Shown: positions 1 through 5,186 of the stretch, piece by piece
Layout: every line of letters begins with the position of its first letter
How positions within the stretch are numbered: the stretch's first letter is position 1
DNA from: Butyrivibrio sp.
Lineage (GTDB): Bacteria > Bacillota_A > Clostridia > Lachnospirales > Lachnospiraceae
DNA length: 11,954 bases
Assembly (NCBI RefSeq): GCF_024699075.1
Contig: NZ_JAILQF010000381.1
Coordinates: 1-11,954 of the forward strand
Direction: 5' to 3'
The notes under the pieces: model-generated
The model's input: only the letters and a program-made list of their open reading frames with translations
Told to the model about the DNA's origin: nothing
Databases searched by the model: none
Translations under genes and position numbers: made by a program

Positions 1-458
1 GTGTCTTCTTTTCTTAGCTGCAAACATTCAAAAAGCGATCCCCAGGCTGTGAAATATGTCTCGGGTATAGCTGCAAGCTCAGACCACTTTAGATTACTTT
101 CAATTTTAAAAACATGATGCGCAGGAAGAAGAGCATATTCAGCATAGCTTCCGTCAAAAGACCTTCCCATTCCGCCCATCATCGCAATGACTTTATCACC
201 GGCTTTAAAAGAGCTGTTTGATGGATCTGCTATTTCTCCAACGCACTCTATCCCCGGGATGATCGGCTTTTTAATATAGTCGTATTTTATTTCTTCATGA
301 CGAAGAATGAGTTCGGAATGATTCATTCCAAAGGCCTTAACTTTAACAAGTACCCAGCCTGGAACTACCTCTGGTACCTCTTTTTCTTTTAAAAAAATAT
401 CTTCCACGTTGATAGGACCATCAAGTACTACTGCTTTCATTGTATTTGTATTATTCAT
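1..458 (-). CDS. Quinone oxidoreductase-like medium-chain dehydrogenase (N-terminal part, cut by window edge)
   Basis: The visible 152 residues are the GroES-like N-terminal domain of the medium-chain dehydrogenase/reductase superfamily, quinone oxidoreductase branch. Seen: MKAVVLDGP near the start, the family-type segments GMNHSEL and IIPGIECVGEI, then KAGDKV and DGSYAEYALLP. The Cys ligand that catalytic-zinc alcohol dehydrogenases have early in this domain is absent, as expected for NADPH-dependent quinone reductases. The Rossmann nucleotide-binding domain lies outside the window. I chose the ATG at 458 because GAGGGA precedes it by about 8 bases; the in-frame ATG at 440 has no ribosome binding site. 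It starts 18 bases after the radical SAM gene stops, so it is probably the last or a late gene of that operon. Inferred role: cytoplasmic reduction of a quinone, enal or similar electrophile. The family is fairly sure, the substrate unknown. Confidence 0.85.
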   Translation of the reverse strand, partial: MNNTNTMKAVVLDGPINVEDIFLKEKEVPEVVPGWVLVKVKAFGMNHSELILRHEEIKYDYIKKPIIPGIECVGEIADPSNSSFKAGDKVIAMMGGMGRSFDGSYAEYALLPAHHVFKIESNLKWSELAAIPETYFTAWGSLFECLQLRKED

Positions 459-476
459 AGGTATTTCCCTCAGTCC

Positions 477-1529
477 TTATGATACAAACAGATCACTATT
501 AACATCTGCCCAGCATTGTGGATCATCTGCATAAAAGCTTCCATTGGTTCCACATGCAACGGCAGGACAGCCTCTGCACCATGCTTTCAATTTACATTTA
601 CTGCACTTTTCAAACTTGTCGTATTCTCTATAATCTTCAAAACTGGTCTCCCACAAATCCGCAATCCTGTCTTCAAATACATTTCCCACCTTGCTGTCAG
701 CAACTCTCCTGCAAGCATAAATATCACCTGTAGGTAGAATTGTCATATGACAGTTTGCACAATTACATCCTCCGTATATCATGTTAGGATCCACGTTTTC
801 GGGAATTTTGAATTCTCCGATCTCATATTCATAGAGAGTCCAAAGATGATCTTTTTTGTTAAAATAAGTCTGGCACCCTTCCGCCTTATACTCCTTGAAC
901 TTCTTGTCACACACAACAAGAAGCTCTCTATATTCCATAGCCGTCATGGATGCGTCAAGATCTCCACCACTAGGAACGTATCTTGCAAAGGCAAAAACAT
1001 TAGCGCCTGCGGCTACAACAGCATCAATAATACCAGGAACTTCCATTCTATTGGTCTTAGAAACAGTAGTCATTATCACACTTCTTATTCCTGCTCTATT
1101 GATACATCCTATTTTCTCCAAAGTACAGTCGTAGGATCCAGGCTTTCTGAACCAGTCGTGGGTTTCTCTAAGTCCATCAATAGAAAGCTGATATTTCTCG
1201 CATCCATACCATTTAAGCTCTCTGCAGACCTGATCATTTAAATGAAAAGGATTACCAAGGATCGTAAACTTAATCTCATGATCTTTCATAAGCTGCAAAA
1301 GTCTCCAAAAATCCGGATGAAGGATTGGATCTCCACCTGTTATATAAAAGTAAGGTGTTCTTCCATATACTTTGCAAAAATCCAGGCAGTTATAAAATGT
1401 GTCTTCCATCTGCTTCCAGTTCATAGAAAAAAGACAGGTATGCTCTCCGCTTGAATAGATATAGCAGTGCTTACACCTTTGATCACATTCATCTGTAATA
1501 TGCCATTGGAATGAAAAATATGGTTTCAT
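477..1529 (-). CDS. Radical SAM/SPASM peptide maturase, ACGX system
   Basis: A 350-residue radical SAM enzyme. The SAM-binding [4Fe-4S] motif is C15-xxx-C19-xx-C22 (CDQRCKHC), followed by the SAM-contacting GGDP at 65-68. The C-terminal SPASM region carries many cysteines: C255, C257, C260, C273, then C309-x2-C312-x5-C318-x2-C321, C326 and C339, enough for two auxiliary Fe-S clusters as in sactipeptide and quinohemoprotein maturases. The radical SAM barrel begins at once, so there is no N-terminal RRE-type peptide-binding domain. GGAGG lies 8 bases before the ATG. Directly upstream is the Ala-Cys-Gly repeat peptide, its presumed substrate; I recognise the pair as the in-silico 'radical SAM/SPASM domain protein, ACGX system'. 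It probably modifies the peptide's cysteines or neighbouring residues, for example by thioether bonds (inference). It could instead make a different C-C or C-O bond. Confidence 0.9.
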   Translation of the reverse strand: MKPYFSFQWHITDECDQRCKHCYIYSSGEHTCLFSMNWKQMEDTFYNCLDFCKVYGRTPYFYITGGDPILHPDFWRLLQLMKDHEIKFTILGNPFHLNDQVCRELKWYGCEKYQLSIDGLRETHDWFRKPGSYDCTLEKIGCINRAGIRSVIMTTVSKTNRMEVPGIIDAVVAAGANVFAFARYVPSGGDLDASMTAMEYRELLVVCDKKFKEYKAEGCQTYFNKKDHLWTLYEYEIGEFKIPENVDPNMIYGGCNCANCHMTILPTGDIYACRRVADSKVGNVFEDRIADLWETSFEDYREYDKFEKCSKCKLKAWCRGCPAVACGTNGSFYADDPQCWADVNSDLFVS

Positions 1530-1586
1530 CGACCTTACCTCCGTTTGAATCTATCTAAACAGCAAATGCTGATTATTTATGAAGTA

Positions 1587-1609
1587 ACCTCCGGTTTTAG
1601 GCCGGAGGT
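1587..1609 (-). terminator. Intercistronic hairpin between peptide and maturase genes
   Basis: A perfect 8-bp stem (acctccgg / ccggaggt) with a 7-base loop lies 24 bases downstream of the peptide stop codon and 58 bases before the maturase start. On the transcribed minus strand only a short TTACTT follows, so it is not a full intrinsic terminator. A partial terminator or mRNA-stabilising 3' end, leaving far more precursor than maturase transcript, is the usual arrangement in RiPP operons and the likely role here (inference). Confidence 0.55.
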
Positions 1610-1632
1610 CTGACTATGCTGTAAATATTTGA

Positions 1633-1824
1633 TTATTTGTTGTCGCCAGCGCCACATGCACTTCCACAAGCTGCAGGTTTTTCTTCAGGCTTTGCATCTC
1701 CTGCACCGCATGCACTTCCACAAGCTGCAGGCTTTTCTTCGGGCTTTGCATCTCCTGCTCCACATGCAGCAGCTGTGCCCTGTGCTTCGTTGTTTACCCA
1801 TCCGTTAAGATTAGATAATGCCAT
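1633..1824 (-). CDS. ACGX-repeat RiPP precursor peptide
   Basis: A 63-residue peptide. Residues 1-19 (MALSNLNGWVNNEAQGTAA) are a plausible leader. The rest is built from an 18-residue unit, ACGAGDAKPEEKPAACGS, and holds five ACG motifs with cysteines at 21, 35, 39, 53 and 57: ACGA, then two ACGS-ACGA pairs. It ends GAGDNK. There is no signal peptide or membrane segment. I chose the ATG at 1824 because AAAGGAGG sits 8 bases upstream; an in-frame ATG at 1884 has no such site and would add an unrelated 20 residues. The gene is immediately upstream of a radical SAM/SPASM maturase on the same strand and fits the predicted 'ACGX-repeat peptide' family. Its mature form, cleavage site and activity are unknown. 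No dedicated protease or exporter is visible here, so it may be processed by housekeeping enzymes or act inside the cell. Confidence 0.88.
   Translation of the reverse strand: MALSNLNGWVNNEAQGTAAACGAGDAKPEEKPAACGSACGAGDAKPEEKPAACGSACGAGDNK
1649..1768. repeat. 54-bp in-frame tandem repeat in the precursor gene
   Basis: Two full 54-bp units (1649-1702 and 1703-1756) and the first 12 bases of a third (1757-1768). The two full units differ at four positions only (3, 6, 30 and 39 of the unit). All four are transitions at third codon positions and change no amino acid. The repeat encodes the Cys-Gly-containing 18-residue module of the peptide. Confidence 0.9.
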
Positions 1825-2091
1825 AATAAGTTCCTCCTTTGAAAAGAAATGGTCTAAAAGCGTTATTGCTTTTTGTAATTTCAATATAAATCTCTGATGC
1901 CTTACAAAAAAGTACGCACTTTTTTATTACTCAGTTACCTTTTTGTAACTAATAGACAGCTATAAATTATGATGTTATATTGAACTCAGATTAGAATGTT
2001 ACATTCGATTTTGAACTTTTGGAATTATTCAGTATTTGTAGCCACAACATAAATCATATTTTTCGGTGACTATATTTGGAAAGGAGTTCTT
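1825..2091. promoter_or_regulatory. Divergent control region between peptide operon and HxlR gene
   Basis: This 267-bp gap must hold both promoters. Three inverted repeats stand out. The first is 1906-1925: arms AAAAAAGT/ACTTTTTT around ACGC. The second is 1933-1950: AGTTAC/GTAACT around CTTTTT. The third is 1994-2006: GAATGT/ACATTC around one T. A weak -10 (TATATT, minus strand) follows the first dyad by 17 bases, and a weak TTGAAC-16-TATTTG (2011-2038) could drive the regulator. HxlR/DUF24 proteins are dimers that bind short dyads close to their own gene, so these are candidate operators. The dyads are seen directly; their role is inferred, and the promoter boxes are poor matches. Confidence 0.5.
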
Positions 2092-2418
2092 ATGAAAACA
2101 AAAGATGAATTGCCTGAATGCCCTGTAGCAACTACGGTAAGTCTTATAGGAAGTAAATGGAAACTTCTCATAATGAGAAACCTTCTTGCAAGGCCCTGGC
2201 GCTTTAATGAACTCAAAAACAGCCTTGAAGGCATAAGCCAGAAGGTATTAACAGATTCTTTAAGATCTATGGAAGAAGACGGAATCATTACTAGAACAGT
2301 ATATCCTGAAGTTCCGCCACGAGTAGAATATTCACTTTCAGAACTTGGTGAATCAATGCGCCCTATAATAAGTTCTATGGAATCATGGGGCAAGGAATAT
2401 AAGAAAACACTCGACTGA
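2092..2418 (+). CDS. HxlR (DUF24) family winged-helix regulator
   Basis: A 108-residue cytoplasmic DNA-binding protein, full length for the family. It shows the characteristic HxlR opening CPVATTVSLIGSKWKLLIMR (C10 onward), the recognition region RFNELKNSLEGISQKVLTDSL and the wing PEVPPRVEYSLSELG. C10 matches the conserved N-terminal cysteine through which relatives such as YodB, CatR and HypR of Bacillus sense quinones, diamide or hypochlorite. AAGGAG precedes the ATG by five bases, and a terminator follows. Divergent from the peptide-maturase-oxidoreductase operon, it is the obvious candidate to control that operon and itself. The presence of a quinone-oxidoreductase-like gene in the operon fits an electrophile or redox signal (inference from the family). 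The family call is secure; target and inducer are not shown. Confidence 0.92.
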   Translation: MKTKDELPECPVATTVSLIGSKWKLLIMRNLLARPWRFNELKNSLEGISQKVLTDSLRSMEEDGIITRTVYPEVPPRVEYSLSELGESMRPIISSMESWGKEYKKTLD

Positions 2419-2438
2419 AAATTGTAAATGTCTTTCCT

Positions 2439-2471
2439 ACGAAATCCGCACCAGATGCGGATTTTCGTTTT
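2439..2471 (+). terminator. Intrinsic terminator after the HxlR gene
   Basis: The arms acgaaatccgca (2439-2450) and tgcggattttcgt (2456-2468) pair with a single bulged T and a 5-base loop, followed by a short T-rich tail. The site is 20 bases after the regulator's stop codon, so it most likely ends that single-gene transcript. Confidence 0.8.
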
Positions 2472-2477
2472 ACTACC

Positions 2478-2486
2478 TGCAATAAT
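2478..2486 (+). promoter_or_regulatory. Possible extended -10 promoter for the glycan operon
   Basis: TGCAATAAT is a near match to the extended -10 consensus TGnTATAAT. It would start transcription at about 2493, exactly at the first base of the long hairpin described next. No good -35 box is visible. The call rests on one motif and its position. Confidence 0.3.
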
Positions 2487-2492
2487 AAATTG

Positions 2493-2542
2493 AAAACCCG
2501 AATGTAAAGATTTCTTTTAGGTTATTTTTACATTCGGGTTTT
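2493..2542 (+). terminator. 16-bp hairpin in the leader of the glycan operon
   Basis: The 16-base arms at 2493-2508 and 2527-2542 are perfectly complementary, with an 18-base loop between. The right arm ends in TTTT. It could be a second terminator behind the HxlR gene. If the promoter at 2478-2486 is real, it could instead be a 5'-end structure or attenuator of the glycosyltransferase transcript. The pairing is seen directly; I cannot choose between the roles. Confidence 0.6.
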
Positions 2543-2544
2543 AC

Positions 2545-2566
2545 TATCACCTCATAGGAGGTGATA
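2545..2566 (+). promoter_or_regulatory. Hairpin that buries the ribosome binding site of the GT2-GtrA gene
   Basis: The arms TATCACCTC (2545-2553) and GAGGTGATA (2558-2566) are perfectly complementary across a 4-base loop. The GGAGGTGAT Shine-Dalgarno sequence of the GTG start at 2569 lies almost wholly in the right arm, so folding would hide it from the ribosome. This points to translational control (a thermometer-like element, a protein-bound leader, or simple damping), but no known riboswitch is recognisable. Confidence 0.65.
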
Positions 2567-2568
2567 CC

Positions 2569-3609
2569 GTGTATACAAAGAAAATCGCACTAATCCCTGC
2601 ATATGAACCTGATGTAAGACTTGTAGAGCTTGTAGAAGAGCTTGTAAATGCATCATTTAAGGTAGTTATTGTAAATGATGGAAGCTCTGCAGCATATAGT
2701 CAAAGATTCAATATGTGCAAAGACTATGCAACGATAATCAATCATCCGGTAAATATGGGTAAGGGAGTTGCTCTTAAAACAGGGCTTGGCTATATAAAAG
2801 AATTCTTCAACGGGCCTTATACCGTTGTAACAGTAGATGCTGATGGGCAGCACAAGATTACAGATGTTATAAGAGTCTGCAAATTTGCACAAAGCCACCC
2901 CGAAAGCCTTATTCTTGGAAGCAGAAAACTCCAAAAAAATACCCCTTTAAGAAGTAAAGTCGGTAATTATATAACGAGAAAAGTTTATCAGTTTGTCAGC
3001 GGATCTAAAGTCTATGATACTCAAACAGGTCTTAGGGCTTTCTCACAGAGCCTTGTGTCTCGCATGCTTGAGATAAAAGGTGACAGATACGAGTATGAAA
3101 TGAATGTCCTTATGCATTTTGCCAAGGAAAGAATAGATATTAGAGAGATCCAGATAGAAACCGTATATATTGATGGAAACTCCTCTTCTCATTTTAATAC
3201 TATAAAAGACTCTGTGAAAATATATAAGGAAATCCTTAAATTTTCCGCATCATCTTTTCTAAGTTTCCTTTTGGATTATTCTCTGTATAGTGTTTTCTTT
3301 CTGCTTACAGGAAGTGTTCTTTTTGGAAATATAGTAGCGCGAATAATAAGCGGAACCTTTAACTACAGCATTAACAGGATGTTTGTGTTTGACAACGAAA
3401 GACCCTTAAAACATTCGGCACCCGAATACTTTGTTTTGGCTCTATTAGTACTTGCTGGAAATACTATGATCCTTGGACTAGTTGTTAATACAGGGCTAAA
3501 TCCCTTTGCCGGTAAAATACTGGCAGAAATGCTTATGTTTGTAATTAGTTATATTATCCAGAGGACACTGATATTCAAGAAGGAGACAATTCATTGTGAA
3601 AAGGCATAA
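2569..3609 (+). CDS. GT2 glycosyltransferase fused to GtrA-like membrane domain
   Basis: A 346-residue fusion. Residues 1-220 are a GT-A glycosyltransferase of the dolichyl-/polyprenyl-phosphate sugar transferase type: VVIVNDGSS at 32-40, the metal-binding DAD at 90-92 within VTVDADGQH, and TQTGLRAFS at 151-159. Residues 225-340 are a GtrA-like domain with about four membrane segments and the family-like FNYSINRMFVF at 264-274. DPM1-type enzymes load a sugar on a lipid phosphate, and GtrA proteins are thought to move such lipid-linked sugars across the membrane, so the fusion would make and flip one donor. The start is GTG with GGAGG 7 bases upstream; the ATG codons further in lie past the IALIPAYEP strand. 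It overlaps the next gene by 14 bases. The sugar and acceptor cannot be read from sequence. Confidence 0.9.
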   Translation: MYTKKIALIPAYEPDVRLVELVEELVNASFKVVIVNDGSSAAYSQRFNMCKDYATIINHPVNMGKGVALKTGLGYIKEFFNGPYTVVTVDADGQHKITDVIRVCKFAQSHPESLILGSRKLQKNTPLRSKVGNYITRKVYQFVSGSKVYDTQTGLRAFSQSLVSRMLEIKGDRYEYEMNVLMHFAKERIDIREIQIETVYIDGNSSSHFNTIKDSVKIYKEILKFSASSFLSFLLDYSLYSVFFLLTGSVLFGNIVARIISGTFNYSINRMFVFDNERPLKHSAPEYFVLALLVLAGNTMILGLVVNTGLNPFAGKILAEMLMFVISYIIQRTLIFKKETIHCEKA

Positions 3610-4789
3610 ATTTACACTACTGTATGGGCTTCTTCTAGTATCCTTCACTATTTATATGGGGCTTGATACATTTGTCTTATCAAGCGTGTATCAGACAGAT
3701 GCCGGAAGTTTCAACGCATCTTTATTTGGAAGTGATAGCATAAAGACCCTTGAAACTGCAGATAATACAAATGAATCATCAAACGAAGAAACAGGGACTT
3801 CTGTATCAGGCGATGATGAATCAGCTGACTTAGATGAAACAAATACAGATACTTATGAAGATAATACAGATTCAGATACAGATACAGAAACTTCTGAAGA
3901 CAGTTCAAATACAACAGATGATAGTAATTCCTCTGGAAAATCCAAGGGTTCAAGATCCGGATCAGGAAAAGGAAAGAGACATTCAGGTCACAGTGATTCA
4001 GATACAGATTCAAATGATAGCTCAGATTCTGACTCAGAAACACTTACAGCTACAAGTTATGAAGACGGCGTCATAGGAAGCTATGAAAGCAGCGATGCAA
4101 CAATAATAGTATCTAAATACGAATACGAAGGAACTTCTGTATACGTTGCTGACGTAACCTTAAGCTCTGCAGAATATATTAAGACAGCCTTTGCACAGGG
4201 CACCTATGGTAAAAATGTAACAGAAACAACTTCTGAAATGGCTTCTGATAATAATGCCATACTTGCAATAAATGGTGATAATTATGGGTCCCAGGAAACA
4301 GGTTATGTCATACGAAATGGAATCATATATAGGGACGAAGCCGGAAGTAGTGATGTCCTTTGCATATATGCAGATGGAAGCATGCAGGTAATAGATCCTG
4401 AAGAATATACAGCGCAGGAGCTCCTTGATCAGGGGGTATGGCAGGCATTTTCTTTTGGCCCATCTCTTGTAGAAGAAGGAGAAATCTCTGTTTCTGAAGA
4501 TGATGAAGTTGGCAAAGCCAAAGCAAGTAATCCAAGAACTGCAATAGGAATAATTGATGACCTTCACTATATAATAGTAGTTTCTGACGGAAGAACCGAT
4601 GAAAGTGAAGGACTATCTTTATACCAGCTTTCAACATTTATGGAAAACCTTGGCGCAGAAACAGCTTATAACCTGGATGGAGGCGGATCTTCCACAATGG
4701 TATTTGAAGGTCAGGTTATAAACAATCCTACTACAACCGGTAATACTATCAAAGAAAGAGAGGTTAACGATATTGTTTACATCGGATGA
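3596..4789 (+). CDS. Membrane-anchored phosphodiester glycosidase (NAGPA-type domain)
   Basis: A 397-residue protein. An N-terminal hydrophobic segment (6-30), with Lys/Arg before it, is a membrane anchor or uncleaved signal. A Ser/Thr/Asp/Glu-rich linker follows (about 50-152), interrupted by a basic patch at 114-132 (GKSKGSRSGSGKGKRHSGH). The C-terminal domain (155-397) carries motifs of the phosphodiester glycosidase / NAGPA family: INGDNYG (225-231), FGPSLV (287-292), NPRTAIG (312-318), VVSDGR (328-333) and NLDGGGSSTM (359-368). The family hydrolyses sugar-phosphate diesters such as GlcNAc-1-P capping groups. Outside the cell it would trim or remodel a phosphorylated wall glycan (inference). 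GTG start with AAGGAG 10 bases upstream. It overlaps the glycosyltransferase by 14 bases and the next gene by 17, implying translational coupling. Confidence 0.88.
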   Translation: MKRHKFTLLYGLLLVSFTIYMGLDTFVLSSVYQTDAGSFNASLFGSDSIKTLETADNTNESSNEETGTSVSGDDESADLDETNTDTYEDNTDSDTDTETSEDSSNTTDDSNSSGKSKGSRSGSGKGKRHSGHSDSDTDSNDSSDSDSETLTATSYEDGVIGSYESSDATIIVSKYEYEGTSVYVADVTLSSAEYIKTAFAQGTYGKNVTETTSEMASDNNAILAINGDNYGSQETGYVIRNGIIYRDEAGSSDVLCIYADGSMQVIDPEEYTAQELLDQGVWQAFSFGPSLVEEGEISVSEDDEVGKAKASNPRTAIGIIDDLHYIIVVSDGRTDESEGLSLYQLSTFMENLGAETAYNLDGGGSSTMVFEGQVINNPTTTGNTIKEREVNDIVYIG

Positions 4790-5186
4790 TACCAAAAAAG
4801 ATATGATAAACAGTGCGTTCTGGCATCTGATCTTTGCCCTCTTCTGTGCTATGTTTGGCGCCATATATGAACTATTTAGTCACGAAGTATATTCATTTTA
4901 TATGATATATGCTTTTGCTATACCGCTTGTATTAGGAACTTTGACACAACATATACTGGCTGGCCTTACGCATATTAACATGAAGGGACTTGCACTTTCT
5001 TTTTGGAATATGGCTGTAGTAACCCTTACTATCGGCTGTCTTTTTAAAGGAGTCCTTGATATTTACGGAACGACCAACAAACTTATCCTTGTATATCCAG
5101 CGGCTTCAGCAGTTTTATTTGTACTTGCCTTCATATTCCTGATCGTTCAACGCTTAACACGTCCATGTTCAAGTCTTACGACATGA
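4773..5186 (+). CDS. Small four-helix membrane protein of unknown function
   Basis: A 137-residue protein with four predicted membrane helices, roughly 14-37, 41-63, 74-96 and 104-124, and short loops. I recognise no family. I favour the TTG start at 4773, which overlaps the glycosidase by 17 bases and has AGAGAGG about 9 bases upstream; the ATG at 4803 has no ribosome binding site but gives a protein only 10 residues shorter. As the third overlapping gene of the glycan operon it may assist lipid-sugar transfer or anchor its partners (inference from position only). Its last 40 bases overlap the end of the ATPase gene on the opposite strand, and the C-terminus RPCSSLTT is read from that overlap, so the ancestral stop may have been lost. 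No terminator is seen. Confidence 0.75.
   Translation: MFTSDDTKKDMINSAFWHLIFALFCAMFGAIYELFSHEVYSFYMIYAFAIPLVLGTLTQHILAGLTHINMKGLALSFWNMAVVTLTIGCLFKGVLDIYGTTNKLILVYPAASAVLFVLAFIFLIVQRLTRPCSSLTT

Noticed and set aside
747..1241. 164-residue plus-strand open frame inside the maturase region
   Set aside because: It is antisense to conserved radical SAM coding sequence, has no domain signature and unlikely composition; a shadow frame.
1560..1571. CAGCA-AA-TGCTG inverted repeat upstream of the maturase
   Set aside because: A two-base loop cannot close in RNA and a 5-bp arm is expected by chance.
1649..1768. Short regularly spaced repeats resembling a CRISPR array
   Set aside because: The units are contiguous with no spacers and are in frame in a peptide gene; no cas genes are present.
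1825..1884. N-terminal extension of the repeat peptide to the ATG at 1884
   Set aside because: No Shine-Dalgarno precedes 1884, whereas AAAGGAGG precedes 1824; the extension would also overlap the ribosome binding site and leader of the shorter form.
1637..1897. Plus-strand 86-residue open frame rich in PAPHALPQAAGF repeats
   Set aside because: It is the antisense image of the 54-bp repeat in the peptide gene, lacks a ribosome binding site, and the opposite strand has a perfect one plus a maturase next door.
1994..2535. Shared TACATTCG-like words in the 1994-2006 dyad and in the 2493-2542 hairpin as one regulator's sites
   Set aside because: Only a short AT-rich word matches and the symmetry geometry differs; chance is adequate.
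4160..4637. Minus-strand open frames under the glycosidase domain
   Set aside because: Antisense to conserved NAGPA motifs and without ribosome binding sites; shadows.
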